From contig OX485805.1 of NCBI GenBank assembly GCA_950295325.1, positions 56,754,758-56,818,757 of the forward strand: a DNA stretch of 64,000 nt, written 5' to 3'. The first letter of the stretch is position 1; every line of letters starts with the position of its first letter. The notes under the pieces were generated by a model. It was not told the DNA's origin and made no database searches. It saw nothing but the letters and a program-made list of their open reading frames with translations. Origin of the DNA: Polytrichum commune. Its lineage: Eukaryota > Streptophyta > Polytrichopsida > Polytrichales > Polytrichaceae. The translations under genes and the position numbers were made by a program. Shown piece after piece: positions 1-12,869 of this stretch.

Positions 1-1290
1 CAAATTGTGAACATTGAAGTTCTATTATGTAGGAAATTATAACAGGAATATCAATAGTGGTCTTGAGGGGCAGCAGTTTAAAAATAAACTTAGGGTTGGT
101 TTGTTAAGTGAACCTCCACTCAAATCATCTCCGAATGACAAAATTTTACCCTCATTTAGAAGAGGGGCAATATACCTACTCAAATTAGCTCTCATATTTT
201 GAAATTATTATGTTCTAATTTTTTTGGGAAGCTTTGCAATTTGAGTCAGCTGTGCCACCTGGATTCCACATGGATTTACACCCATTGATACATGTCCAAC
301 TGAAATTTCCAACAAAAAATGTTAGGATATGTTGTATTTGAGTGTCATGCAGATTTTCTAGATCAATTGGGAAACATTTGCACATAAGGGATCAACAAAA
401 AAACATGTTTAGGATTTGCTGCCCCTAAGCTCCAAAGGTGACAAATGTCAAGGTTTGGTTTATGGACCGGTTCCACTACAAATGAGTTGAGAGCACACTT
501 TCATATTTGAATTAATCCAAAATTAACTAACTCTATTAAAATTAAAATCATCTATGTGGTAGAATATAGCAAACTTGAATATGAACAAGAATTTATCCAA
601 ACTAGTGTCAAAGGGGTTAGAGTGAATTGCTCACGACTAGATTATGGTCGCATAGGACATTAAGGGTTAAGAAGCAGCTTATTGTAACAAAAGTACTGGA
701 AACGTGGCCATGTCAAGCTTATCCACTTCCAACTACATGAATCTCTCATGTGCATTCAATTTAGCAAACTTCCAATTTGCTTGTCTTTCACTATCATCCA
801 AAAGAATTGTTGAAGTTCCAACACTGAGCTCTTCAGGTTGGATGGCAAAGTTTAGTCAATGTAAGCCATGAACTCAACAAAAAGTTGTTTGAACTTTAGA
901 GCACAATCTATGGAATATCTTGTTCTTTCTCCACACAAGTATCTCCACAAATTGATTCATAACACCCTTACAAGGTCCGTTCATTAAACTGCAATGTCAC
1001 ATGGTTTCATTGCATGAGGTTGAGGTGTCTTAGAAGGTGTACATTTCATAGGGATCATCAGGTTCTCAACAATGGTCTCACTTTGACAACATGTCTCTCA
1101 GATCATGCCCACAAAACAAAAGTGGTGACACTCCTTACAGTTTAAAAGAACAAAAGCTCAACAGAAAGACTCCAGAATCTAGAGCACGTGTTGCCCACAA
1201 CTTGCATCTGGTTCGTATTACATTATTCAACGCAATGTTTCATATTTGTACACATCTTTCATATTTAAGCTCATGCTACACATAATCTCA
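1..1290. other. Non-coding, no gene recognised
   Basis: AT-rich sequence. The open frames here are short and show no domain, codon bias or splice logic. I see no clear repeat structure in it. Confidence 0.5.
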
Positions 1291-1299
1291 CTTACATGA

Positions 1300-1735
1300 T
1301 CTCATGCTGTTTTTTTTTTTTTTGAGACAAACATAACAAAAATTTATTTCATTGCCAAAAAACATACAAGACCATTGGGACCAAAAAAGAGAGCAGAGAA
1401 AGCCTCTTGGGTGCATCCAATGAAACCACAAAACCCCAAGAAGGGTGACCAACTTAAGCACATTTAAGAAAGCAAACATTAGGCGTCTTATTGTTCCACA
1501 TGATTTTAGAATTTGGCTTATGATAGAGAAGGTTGTTGATGCCCCACGAGTGTTTGAACTTAGCAAGGACATCATCATAGACAACCTCCCTCTTTGAGTC
1601 TTTGAGAGTTTTTCCCCATACAATTCTACCATGCCAAGAAGGCCAAATCATATGCTTCACTTTACTAGCGTCCCATCAAGTATTATTGAAAATAAGGTTC
1701 CCCCCCCCCCCCCCCCAAACCAAATGGTCCACAAC
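1300..1735 (-). mobile_element. Possible 3' end of a LINE-like retroposon
   Basis: On the minus strand a short open stretch (about 1680 to 1454, with residues WPSWHGRIVWGKTL near its start) runs into a non-coding tail that ends in a run of A (T run on the plus strand around 1308-1323). A 5'-truncated coding remnant followed by a poly(A) tail is the usual look of a LINE or processed copy. No reverse-transcriptase motif is visible, so the assignment is weak. A retroposed cellular transcript is equally possible. The (C)17 tract at 1700-1716 lies just upstream in this orientation. Confidence 0.3.
1700..1716. repeat. (C)17 homopolymer
   Basis: Seventeen consecutive C on the plus strand. It is one of five long C or G runs in the window. 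Confidence 0.9.
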
Positions 1736-2112
1736 CTGATGCCTCTAAGGAGGAGCCATTGCCGAAAATCTTCATGATTTGATGATGATAATGGAAGGTC
1801 CAATTTGGAGTGCAATATCTATACATAGATTTATGTATCACTTTATCAAATTTAAATCCTACATCTCATTGTTTAAGTTTGCCATTGCTCAAGAGCAAGG
1901 CTCATTGATGCACATTATGTCATCTTCAATATCGGATGGGGATGGGTAGGTTTGCCAACCTCTGGTGCATTAGCTTCATGACCTAGCCATGCGCAAAGAG
2001 ATTCAAACTCATGATATGGAGTCTTCTTCGTAAGTGAGGTCGAGTGGAGAGGTTGAACTTGCATTTTCTAGGAGTTTGTATCATGTACAAGGTAAGTGGG
2101 GTAAATTCCACT

Positions 2113-2195
2113 ACTTATCTCAATCGGACACCTATACTTGAGTTGTGTGTGGTTAGGTGTGGATCTAAGAATGGACATCAAAAAGACAAATATTT
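2113..2195 (-). repeat. Dispersed repeat, ATAGGTGTCC family (reverse copy)
   Basis: The reverse complement contains GTCTTTTTGATGTCCATTCT, then a CACACC stretch, then AAGTATAGGTGTCCGATT. This matches plus-strand copies near 7.9, 25.6, 31.7, 37.2 and 55.8 kb. The neighbouring 2240-2350 stretch (AATTGGGGGACCTATATGA) also recurs near 8,883. Confidence 0.6.
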
Positions 2196-2749
2196 ATAAG
2201 AGATCGGACTATGTGTTCAAAGTTTGTTATTGTTCAAGGTTGAATAATCAACAAAATTGGGGGACCTATATGATCATCTAAGAAGAAAAATAATCTTCAC
2301 TTTAACAATGAATAAGATATTCATGTGAGATTTGAGATTTATGAGAAAAAAGGCTATGGCCTCACTCTGGATTTGCAAATCCTCTTGCATATTCAATATA
2401 TCAAGAGAACCGGATTTATTGGAAAGAAAAGGTAATCATTTAAGACCCATTTACTTTAGGTTTGGTTTTGACAGGTTTTTTTTAAAGGTCAATCTAATGT
2501 GAGCTTAACCAAACCATTCAAAAAAATTTATTAACATTTTTTTTTTCTTTCTTTTCCGGCTATGCAATGACTTTTTGCTAAGCATTCAATGCTTGGAGCT
2601 ATGTTAAAAAATGGTATGTGAAAAAATAAAGGGGCGGGCAACCTAAAAACCTATTGTCCGTAGGCCATTTAGCCCAGTTGGCGTCACAATGGGAGTGTGG
2701 GGAGCCACCATGTTGCACAATCTAGATTGTCAAAGTAGCATGTTCATCC

Positions 2750-4033
2750 TATGGCTAGGGGTTGGGGAGCCCATCCCACTGCCCCCAACCCTAAGGGTGT
2801 TCACTTCTTCCCCACTTGGCCCTCCATTATGGACTCCACCTCCCCCATGGTAGCCAATGCGCACCTCATTATTGTTGGTTGCTTGCCACCTCCCCATGCT
2901 GGCATAACTACCCTTGCTTGTTGTCGACCTTTGGTTGCCACCTCACCCTCAATCATGGTTTCTCTAGTGGCCATTAGCTAGCTTGCTTCTCATTGTCCTT
3001 GCTGTCCTCTTTTTGGTGTTCATTTGCGCTTGTGGTCGTCCACACAATCCTCCTATTTGTGTTTGGTCTTGTAGCTGCTCTACTCACCTTTGTGGTCATC
3101 TTTGCTAAAATGTTGGTGTTGCTTACTTGTCGCAGTTGTTGCGGTCATGTTGGCATCCTCACTTGCCAATTTATTATTGTTTGTGCCGATCCAATACTCA
3201 TTGATGATACTTTTGTTGCTATGTCCTTGCGCCCCCCTTTACCCCTCTCTCACATGTTTGGATCTATTGTTGTTGTATTCATGTTTCCGCTCTTGCTATT
3301 CCTCATCTGTTGATGCTCACATGTGCCAATCCAGTACTCCTTTGCATTTGTGTTGTTGTTGCGTTTGTTGGTGACCCCTAACCCCTTACTCACCAATGCT
3401 GATCTATTGTCGGTGTTCATTGTTGCCGTTGAGTCGCACCTGCTAGTGTTTAGTTGTTGCCGTTGTGCTCCTTGGTCGTCACACTGCTCTTTCGCCTTTG
3501 CTCAATGGCATACCTCTATCATGGTCGTGGTTGTCCTCACACTTGCTCCTCCCATGACCCCCTTGATTGCTTGTTGCCTTTCATGTAATCTTGGTTGTCC
3601 TTGGCTTGGCCATCGCGCTATCTTTGTGTGCCCCCAACCCCTTGCTCACTTGTGCCGATCTGTGTGGTCATGATCATTGTCACCTTCACCTTTGCATTGC
3701 TCCTTGTGTAGATTTGTCCTTGTTGTAGGTGCTAGTCGTCCTTCTTTGCCATCGCCATTGCCATGGACAGGTAAGTTGCCATGTTTGCCTTCATCCTTCC
3801 ATCATTGCCCATGGCCTGCCATAGCTAGTCCACTCCTTGCCCCATCCTCTCATGTGCTGCTCCCTACCTCCTTGGTGGCCATAGCCTTATTTCTTGGATC
3901 ACCTTCCATTGCCGTTGGGATTTGTACCTCCAACATAGTATGGTGTCAATATTTTGCGATTTGGTGGTGGCACACCACCTTCACGGATTCAAATTCAAAG
4001 GCAAGTTTTCCACCCCCAAACTTTGATTTTTGC

Positions 4034-4070
<37 letters not shown>

Positions 4071-4150
4071 TTGTTTTTTGTTTTTATTTTGGTCCTGTTA
4101 CTTGTTTTTTCTTTGTTAAGTTGCACGTTTCCAATGCTCACTCATTTATC
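2750..4150. other. Pyrimidine-rich, strand-asymmetric block
   Basis: About 1.4 kb in which the plus strand is strongly enriched in C and T, with loosely recurring phrases such as TTGTGCCGATC, CTTGCTCACTTG and TTGTTGCCGTTG. Several overlapping open frames (up to about 170 codons) exist in more than one frame, as expected from base bias, and none resembles a protein family. I read it as decayed simple or satellite-like sequence, not a gene. Confidence 0.6.
4035..4067. repeat. (TG)n microsatellite
   Basis: About 16 uninterrupted TG units followed by a T-rich stretch. Confidence 0.95.
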
Positions 4151-4199
4151 TTTGTAGGTAGGAGTTTTTTTTTTTTTAAAAAAAAAATTTAGATTTAAT

Positions 4200-5089
4200 T
4201 AAGAGTTTCAATCTTGCTATTTGTTTTGAGATCTTTGCCACACGTTGTAGAAGTTGTTGGCCATGTATTTGGGATTTCGATGTTGTATTCCATGTGCGAA
4301 TCCACAGGTGTATAGGTGCCACAACTCCATGATTTCTTGCGCTTGGTTGTTTTTGTGAGTGATTTTTTCACATTTCTTTCATTTTCCTCATTTTGTTATT
4401 TGCAAGAGGAATATTGTTAACACCAGTCCAATGGTCGAGGACCTCAAATCCAAACTTAGACATCCACTCTTACATGTCAATCTTTTGAGCAGTACGTGAT
4501 GTACTAACATACTAGGAAAATCCACTATCACAAAAAATCATATGTAGATAAAAAAACTTACTTCCAACTTGAATGTTGTTGCATGCATGGTACCGATGAT
4601 GCAATGGAAATTGATGAGTCTCTCATGGATGTTGGGTCAAGGTTTTGCCAGATTGGAGATATGAACTGATCGTGTTGATGAAGTGAGAGAACATCTCTCA
4701 ATGGACTTGTCAGTAGCGAGCTAGAACCTATTCAAGGGAGTGCAACTTGGCTTAAAGATCGGAATCAAAAAGCCCAAGTTGAAGGCATGAAGCACCCAAC
4801 AAAAAGCTTAAGTTCATTGAATGGAGAGAAGCCCAAATTCATGACAAACAAGAACCAACTTATGCTCAAGCCCAAGGCTTGAGCATGTAGCCAAAAGATC
4901 AAAACAAGAGCCAACACCATAGATTTCAAGTGCCAAGTTGACAAAAATAAAGCCCCAAGCACAAGGCCAAGGGTAGTACCAACAAACTCAAATCCAAGCA
5001 AACAACCTACAAATTTTGTGACACATCACATCCTCTTGGTCTTGAAAATGACCACCATCATATGGTGTGGAGGCAACATTCATATGAAT
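4200..5089. other. Non-coding, no gene recognised
   Basis: No supported gene. The part from 4740 to 5000 repeats AAGCCCAA-type phrases without a clear period. Confidence 0.5.
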
Positions 5090-6190
5090 GTGGAGGAGAG
5101 ATTTTCATGAATATTGATTGATTGATTGATTGATTTTATTTTATTTTTATTTTGAAAATCCAAGCTCAGTTGCATTTTGTATGACACTTTGGGGATTGAG
5201 GGCTTGAGGTTGAGACAAGTATTTCATAGTACTAGTCTTGAATTGAAAAGCTCATATAAGTATAAAGGAGAAAATTTCATGAATATTAAAAAAAAATAAA
5301 AAATAAAAATTGAAGCTCGTTTGCACCCTGCATGAAATTTTGAAGATTGAGGGCTTGAGGTCGGTAATATCGCACAATATTGGTCTTGAATGGCAAAGCT
5401 CATATAAATTTAGAAGAGAGAATATCATGAATATTAAAAAGATTACAAATTAAAGTCAGAGCTCATTTGCACTTTGTACGAAATTTTGGAGATGGAGGGC
5501 TTGAGGTCGGCACTAATACTGCAAAACCCTAGTCTTGAATGGCAAAGCTCATATAAGTATAAAGAAGAGAATTTCTTGAATATTCAAAAAGTAATTTAAA
5601 ATCAGGATTTGGGAGCTCATTTGCACTTTGTATGAAATTTTGGCAATTGAGGGTTTGGGGTTGACACTAGTATTGCAAAGGTTGAACCTTGATGGCAAAG
5701 CTCATTGAAGTATAAAATAAAGAATATCATGAATATTCAAAAATATAAATTTTGAAATTGGGATTCAAAGTTCATTTGCACTTTGTGTGACACTTTTGGT
5801 GATTGAGGGCTTGAGGTGAATATTGTTACTGCAAAATACTAGTCTTGATTGGCAAAACTTGTATAAGTAGAGGAAAGAAAAATTCACGAATTCTCAAGAA
5901 AAGAAAAATTGACATAAGAGCTCTTTTGCACTTTGTATGAAACTTTAATGATTAAGGGCTTGAGGTCTAGACTAGTATTGTATAATACTAGTCTTGAATG
6001 GCAAAGCTCGTGTAAATGTAAAGGATTTTTTTTTCATGAATATTGAAAAATCATTATAAAATTGAGGTTCCTTTGCACTTTATATGAAATTTTGGAGATT
6101 GAGGGCTTGAGATCGGCATTAGTACTACACAATATTAATCTTCCATGACAAAGCTCATATAAATGTAGAAGAGAGAATTTCATGAATTAT
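5090..6190. repeat. Tandem array, about seven units of ~150 bp
   Basis: The landmark TTCATGAATATT recurs near 5106, 5276, 5425, 5572, 5727, 5884, 6034 and 6178, a period of about 150 bp. Each unit also carries a GAGCTCATTTGCACTTTG-like segment, GATTGAGGGCTTGAGG and TCTTGAATGGCAAAGCTC. Units are diverged, so the array is old. The first unit is longer because of an inserted (GATT)n run at about 5115-5135. Confidence 0.9.
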
Positions 6191-6332
6191 AAAAAAATAA
6201 GTTATGTACACTCTCTTCAAGTGAGCCAAAAAATGTATCTTTGAAACTAAAGACCTTTGCCAGTTGGCAACTTCTAAGTGGTGCAAATACCAGAAAACAA
6301 CCTCCATTTCTAGGAGTTGTATGTGAACCCCT

Positions 6333-6457
6333 CCCCCCCCCCCCCCTCCCCACCCAAAGAAAAAAATTGAAGCTAAATATTGATGCCATCCTAACTCTGA
6401 AGTGGTCCAAACAATTGATGAAGCCCGTTTGCTACAACGGCGCGGGGGGGGGGGGGG
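6333..6457. repeat. (C)14 tract facing a (G)14 tract
   Basis: Fourteen C at 6333-6346 and fourteen G at 6444-6457, about 97 bp apart on the same strand. They could pair as a hairpin in single-stranded DNA or RNA. Confidence 0.9.
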
Positions 6458-6459
6458 TG

Positions 6460-7859
6460 GGAACTTCAAGAATCCAAATACAAATCATACAACATGAGCT
6501 CTTGAGCTTACAAGGCTACTTGAATTTTTGGGTTCTTTATGTGAGCCAAAAAGCAAGTGTTTCAAACAAAAAATCATTTCCAACCAACTTCTGAAGTGGT
6601 CCAAACAAAATGTCTTTAGTTAGTGACCTCTTAGCCGCCATGACTTGTAGGCCATCTCATTATCTCATTATCTAAGAAGTCTTTGGAAGCGGATGTTTGT
6701 TTGTTCCTTTGGCCATATTCTCGTTGCTTGATTTGGCAGTACTCATCAAAGTCATATTTCTATAGGGTCCATCTTGCTCCTCTTCCAAACAACCTTTTCT
6801 TGGAGCGCATTTTGAAAGTCATATCTAAATGAACCTTCAATGAGCTTATTGTTCAGCTGAATAACCCATAACTTGTCAATACCGATTGGAGCTAAATGAT
6901 CATAGACCAACTAGAGTGGCTTGCTCGGTTTTAGACAATGTGGGATAACCAACTCTATGTTGCATACAAAATTTGGTTTTGATAGAGAATCTGGAGCCCA
7001 ACCTTAACAATGAGCAAGTGATGTATGCATTAGGGTTTTACAACAATTCCCTATAATTGTGCATGTGAAGATGATTATAATATGGTTGATTAGAACTTCA
7101 TATGTTACTTGCTCTTGTAGTATTGCATCCTTGACTCCTCACTCCATGATAGTGACTTGGCGTTTGTGAACACTGTTGGAGTAGAGTGTTGGAGATGATT
7201 ATAGGAGCTTAACTTTAGACTTTAGTGGTGGAGAATCCAAGCCAAATTTGTTGTTGCTCACACTTAATACTTCAACGAGGTTGTAAATTGTCTTCAAATT
7301 TCAATTGCGCATTTTGTAGAGGCTTTGCAAACATGGACAATGTATGTGAAAAGTGTGTGCCATTTCATCTCACTAGAGAACAACATATACACAAATTGTT
7401 TTTTTAGCATTATGGACATCTCTTTCAATTGATACGCAATACGTAGTTGGGAAATGTTTGTCTACGATGAAATCTCTCACAACTGTAAACCTACATCAAG
7501 GAAACCCTATCCCTGTAACTCCATCCTTGTGCAATGTTGTCTGCTAATTTTGCTAGTATACTTCTATACGTTCACTCACAATTGCACTAAGGAAAAAACT
7601 TTTACAAAGTGTTTTAAATGAGGTATATGGTCGTAAATGGTCACTTTGTCCTACTAGCCCACTTCTCCTCGGAAATGTACCACATGATTAGGAGTAAATG
7701 GAGGTTGTAGGCACTTTCCTCATAATTTTGGGAGCTAGTATGAACACCTAATTTGGTATCAAGGTGAGGATTCTTGTGATCATTGGGTGATCTTTAAACA
7801 ATCATAAAGGTTTTTCATATTATGTTGACAAATGAGTCTAGAATGATATCAATTTCAAG
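6460..7859. other. Non-coding, no gene recognised
   Basis: Only short random frames, with no splice-linked coding pattern or clear repeat. Confidence 0.5.
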
Positions 7860-7995
7860 CCCATTGTCCAAACTTCATTCTCTTCTAGACATGTGTCTTT
7901 TTGGTGTCTATTTTTGGAGCCTCGCCTAATTATATACTACTCAAATATAGGTGTCCATTTAAGATCAATAAATGAATTAGGTACCTCTATCTTAC
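7860..7995 (+). repeat. Dispersed repeat, ATAGGTGTCC family
   Basis: Contains ACATGTGTCTTTTTGGTGTC, then AAATATAGGTGTCCATTTAA, then GAATTAGGTACCTCTATCTT. The same order of landmarks is seen near 31.7 and 55.8 kb. Confidence 0.7.
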
Positions 7996-7999
7996 GTAG

Positions 8000-10394
8000 A
8001 ATATTTCAATTATACAATAACATAAACTAATCCCTCTGTCAAAAAACCAATATTCTAGGCAAAATACGCACCACCTAACCAAAACATCAATCTTCGGTTT
8101 ATAGATGTCTTGAATCTCTTAGCGAATGAATCGTGTTGTCTCAAGGGTTGGACTCGTAGTTGAGACCAATGGTGGAATAGTATCTTCTTTTTGAAAAGGT
8201 CGTTGACGGTATTTGTGTTTTTCATACCATTTGGGTACACATAACATGTAAGAGCCTTCACCTAGGTAAAATTGTCCTGATATCAATATGGTTCATAATG
8301 ATATTGACCCAAATAATAACTTGGGTATACAAACATTCTCTAACCTTGACATATCCACCAAATATGTATGTGTATTAGAGTGGTATTACAATTTTGATAC
8401 CCATGGGTAGATTCTTTCAAGATACCATTGTTGACGTTGATTATTGAGACTATCATCCTTGCATTCACTTGCCTACGTACCGGTCCAACAGTGGTTGGGA
8501 ACTCACACTCCCAATGAAGGCACAAATCGGCTGACAACACAATCCAATATGTATTTGCCCGGGCAACCATAAATTTAATTTGGGCATTCCCAAGAAAATT
8601 ATGGGTAGCCGCCTTAAAAACTTGGTTATAGGGAAATTTATCAATATTAAAAGCATTCTTGAAAGCCCATTGACTTGGAGTCCACACACTAAGAGCTCAA
8701 ACTATGGACAATCCTACTGAGTGACCCAATGAGATGCATTCTCCAAGCTGAGAGTGCAAGGGCAGTGATCAAGTTTCCTCAAATTTCTCCTACCAAACGA
8801 CTTAGTAAGCAAGGTATATTCGATATACCTAACCTATATACTCTGAATTTGTTAACCATCTTAAGCTTCATAGTGAACATAATTGGGGGACTTATATGAC
8901 CATTTAATGAACTCAAGCATCTTTGCTTTGATAATGAATAAGACATTCATACGACCTCCAAAAATTCTCAAGGATATGGGTGCGACCAAGATTTGGACTT
9001 TGCTTAGTCATCTCACACTAATTGTATCAAACTTTCATATCCCACAACAAGTGGGTGCAAAGGTGCCCATTTAAGGCCCACTCACCCTAGTGTGTGAAAA
9101 ACAAAAAGGCCTAACTAGAAGTGAGACCAATCATGAGTAAAACGATTGTCAAAGCTCGCGGCGGGTCGGAAACGTTTCATGGGGATAGTATATATTCGCT
9201 TTGACATTGCCGGCCTCCATAAATCCAGTTGGGGCCTTGTTTACTTATGCAGCCACTCACGGAATGCATGGAAGAAAACGAAATGGGAAGGTCCTCGACC
9301 TCTAGATTCACGTGTCAACACTATTTCAAATAGATTCAAATCGCATTAAAGTACACCATTGAATAGGTTCCTTTCAAACCTAGGGTTACAATTTGACCTA
9401 TTTGTTTTCCATGTTTTATAGTTGCAAGATCGACTTATGAGTTGACTCCATGTTGCATGAATCATTAGTTTAAATGTTGTATTACCGCCAAGCATGTTGG
9501 TGTTATGTCTAGGAGGCATTAGGAGGAGCACATGGTCAAGCCACTAGCAAATTGACTACACTATTTATGGTATTTAGTGCCACAATCATTCTTATTGACT
9601 TGCTCAATACTCAATGTCAACCATGGTGTAGTGTCATCAACATTAAATGTTAACCCAACATTCTTTGTCATTCCTTGTAATTTATTGGGGGGATTATAGA
9701 ATTACAGTGTTGCAACTACTGTCACTTACCAAGTGGTTTGTCATCCACGTTTCGATTATCCATAACAATATTGCATCGCAAGTTGCTGACAAAAGAAGGT
9801 AGGGTTTTGGCCAATGGATGAACTCATCCATCATCCATGACAATATTTGTTCACTTAGTCATAAGAATTGTCATCTGAAAAGTTACCTTAGTGACATAAA
9901 ATACCCTATGACACTATATATATCATATTTAGTGTAGTTTAGATGGTAGAAACAATGTATGTTACTAGTCCATTTCTATGGTATTATGTAGTATGGTGTA
10001 GTATAGTGCAGTGAGACGGAATGAGTGATGGCGCCTGTAGAAATGCAACATTGACCTAGGAAAGTTTGCATACGATCATAATAGTTGCAATTATTAGGAT
10101 TACTCAACCAAAACAAATCCCACCAATTAGTAGGCTTACATCTAGGCCTGCCACCACATGGTGTGGGGCCTACCTTGCGGGTTTACTCCCTCTTATATTT
10201 TGCATACACGTGTGTTTGGGACCTATTTATTGGGGGGCTATTTACCTTGCAGAAAAGATTATAAGGTATGGTATTTTTCAAAATAAAGGTGTGATGGTAT
10301 TTTACATGTAATCCTTTTCATTATTTAAAAACCCCTTATATTATATATAAGTTTTTTACAAAATTTATCTACAATGAATATATTAGACCCTATT
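8000..10394. other. Non-coding with repeat remnants
   Basis: No supported gene. Two diverged copies of a palindromic motif (CACTATTTATGG..ATTTAGTG near 9559 and ACACTATATA..TTTAGTGTAG near 9910) belong to the family described around 15-22 kb. An open frame on the minus strand at 8340-8687 has no recognisable domain. Confidence 0.5.
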
Positions 10395-10570
10395 TTTTTA
10401 TCGCACCTTGTTCTACGATTTTTCGCTAGTGAACCCCCCGAGGGGGCCTACTTGGGGATGCACAACTATATTAAGGGCATTGGCTAAGGGTTTCAAACTC
10501 GGGACCTCATCACCTCATTGGACATGCGCACATTGAGGTTATTAACCACTTTAAAGTAGTCATGCTTAAA
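10395..10570 (-). mobile_element. Candidate tRNA-derived SINE
   Basis: Read on the minus strand, a tRNA-like head (GTGGTTAATAACCTCAATG, then GAGTTTGAAACCC as a relaxed box B) is followed by an unrelated body and an A-rich end (GCGATAAAAAAATAGGG). This head-body-tail layout is that of a SINE. Box A and box B are imperfect and no target duplication was identified. Confidence 0.35.
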
Positions 10571-11642
10571 GTAAGATTTGAAAGGGTCTGGACTCAATGT
10601 GGCATATTAAATTCTCTTATTAGTGTGACCCAAAACAATGATCCCTACTAAGGGAACCATTTTGTAGCTCACAAGAGTTGGGCAAGAGCTCCTTAAATGA
10701 GCTCAAAAGTTGCTCCCCTCTACATGAACTATCTTCAAATGTGTGCATTTAGAACATTCTTCACATTCGAAATGTTATGTAAGTAATAGTGTAATTTTAC
10801 TTCATCACTACCTTTGTGCATGTATTGACATATTTGACCTCAATGGATGCTATAACAGTATTTAGCCATGTGGGTTGGTTCCATACCCCTAGAATATGTC
10901 AATTATATCTTGTGGGCCCCTCAAATAAATTGGGAATATTCATTCTATTCATGCATTCAAGTTGAACTTGGAAAGTTGGGTGGAGTTATGCTCCCAACAC
11001 TATGTGCAACATCCCAATATTATTCCTTGAATCACTATTAATCAAAGAGCTATCATTGAAAATACCAACACTATTCACAATCTTCTTACTATTCAAACCA
11101 ACATTATTCATAATTCGTACCAACGTCAATTTCTTCTAAATTTCTAAGTTTCTTCCCATGAAGGTAAGATAGTGGAGGCCCATGTCATATGCTAAATATT
11201 GAATGAAACACAACCATGCAATTGAATAATGTTATGGTCCTTGATTAGAGAACTTTTAGTAAGATTCCCCAATTGTGCAAGCAATCATGTGGACATAACA
11301 AAGGCTTTGACCACTTCTCCCCACTTTTTGTTAAATTTTTTTGAACCCAATGACATGATCTAGTGGGATGACCACGTGATCCTTGCAGTGAGGAACTTAG
11401 TGCATCAATACTAGGGTGCAAGCATGGTAAAGTGGACCAAAAAATGCTCCAGTATCTTAAAACAATAGTGTTTTTTTGGTCAAACGCTTAAAAGTAGTAA
11501 CAAATTCTTGTTTATGTTGATTTTTTTTTCTTGATAACCTTTATTGTTGTGCTAGTACTCAACTCAAGATGAGATCTTCAAAACAAATGGCTAGATTTGG
11601 TTTTGAACGTAAATTTCACGCCCTTAATTATTTGGAACTTGA

Positions 11643-11905
11643 TTTTTTTTTTTTTTTTTTTTCCATATTCCTTGAATTCATTATACACTTGAGGTCATTC
11701 CGCGGCCTTGGGCAATAATCCAACTCCCGCCAACTCATGAGGAGCTGGTGATGCTACGAGTCATGGAAGCAACCTTTTTAAGTGTAGGTGAACGAATCTC
11801 GACAATAGCCGCTCTTATAAGCTAGGAGGATTATTCTTATCACAAGCTGCCACCCTTACTGAGAATCAACAGTGAAAGGGAGCCCCTAGGGGGGATCATC
11901 GAATA
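11643..11905 (-). mobile_element. Candidate retroposon or SINE with poly(A) tail
   Basis: On the minus strand the sequence ends in a run of about 20 A (T run at 11643-11662). Upstream is a GC-richer segment with TAGCTTATAAGAG and TCGAGATTCGTTCACC, which could be worn box A and box B. The composition differs from the AT-rich surroundings. It could also be a retroposed transcript fragment. Confidence 0.35.
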
Positions 11906-12869
11906 GTTTTGTAGAAAATCATCAATTCAATGTAATATTATCATATTTTTAACAAATTTTGACAATTACTTGTTTAATATCACCACTTGCATTGTCTTCT
12001 AAAATACATAGATTTGAAAGAAAAGTTTTTATCAACACAAATTGCTTGTCTTTGTAGATCAATATGTTTTAAAAATGTTTATGATCTTTTTTTTCACAAA
12101 ACTTCAAGTTAGTATATTGTTTGGAATTACTTTCACTAAAACATGTGCAAAGATCAAGAGTTGTCCACTTTACTGTGCTTGCACCCACTAACTCTACAGT
12201 AATCATTGGTCATTTGCATATTAAGATGTAACTACAAAGCATTGAGGTATCCCAATCTAACAAGATTAAAAAAAAGGATTGGAAAAAGTCTTGAGAGTTT
12301 GGAAAGATGCATGACAAACAATTGTTGACATGTGAAGGCTTGCCAATGTTGAATCTAGTGTCAACATAGATTTAGAAATGATCAAAGTGTTTCCAATCTC
12401 CAACTCTTGTCATCTTGATTACGGTGTGACATATTTGAAGCATTAAACCAAGAGAAATTGTTGCATGGTTGCGGGATGCTTCAATAAATCTTATCCATCC
12501 TAACTAAAACTTTTTCCCTATAAATTTAAGGTTAATTCACCTAAATTAGATCTGGTAAGACTATTTCAAGAGCTTTGGAATAGATTTTGACATGAAACTT
12601 AAAAAAAAATAAAAAAATCTGGGTTATATACGGTTACAACCACTTTCATTGGATGAATGTGAGATATGCTTATATGCAGTAATTCTCCTGGTAGCTAATA
12701 CTTAGGAATGAAAACATCAAGTTACGTAATTAGTGCCCGTGGGCAAGAGATTGTTTTGCTTAATATAAAAAAATAACAAAAATATCACTATTGTACAAGC
12801 CCTTGCTAATGATAGACTTTCCAAACATAAGCACACTTTCTCATGCATATTATACATGCAAAAAAAAAG

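Noticed and set aside
2751-4192. Overlapping open frames of 76-171 codons
   Set aside because: They occur in several frames of a base-biased, low-complexity block and match no family. The frames follow from the scarcity of A on the plus strand.
5090-6190. CRISPR-like array
   Set aside because: Whole ~150-bp units are repeated with diffuse divergence. There are no short identical repeats separated by unique spacers, and the genome is eukaryotic.
8340-8687. Minus-strand frame of 115 codons
   Set aside because: No domain, no splice partner, overlaps another frame, and lies among repeats.
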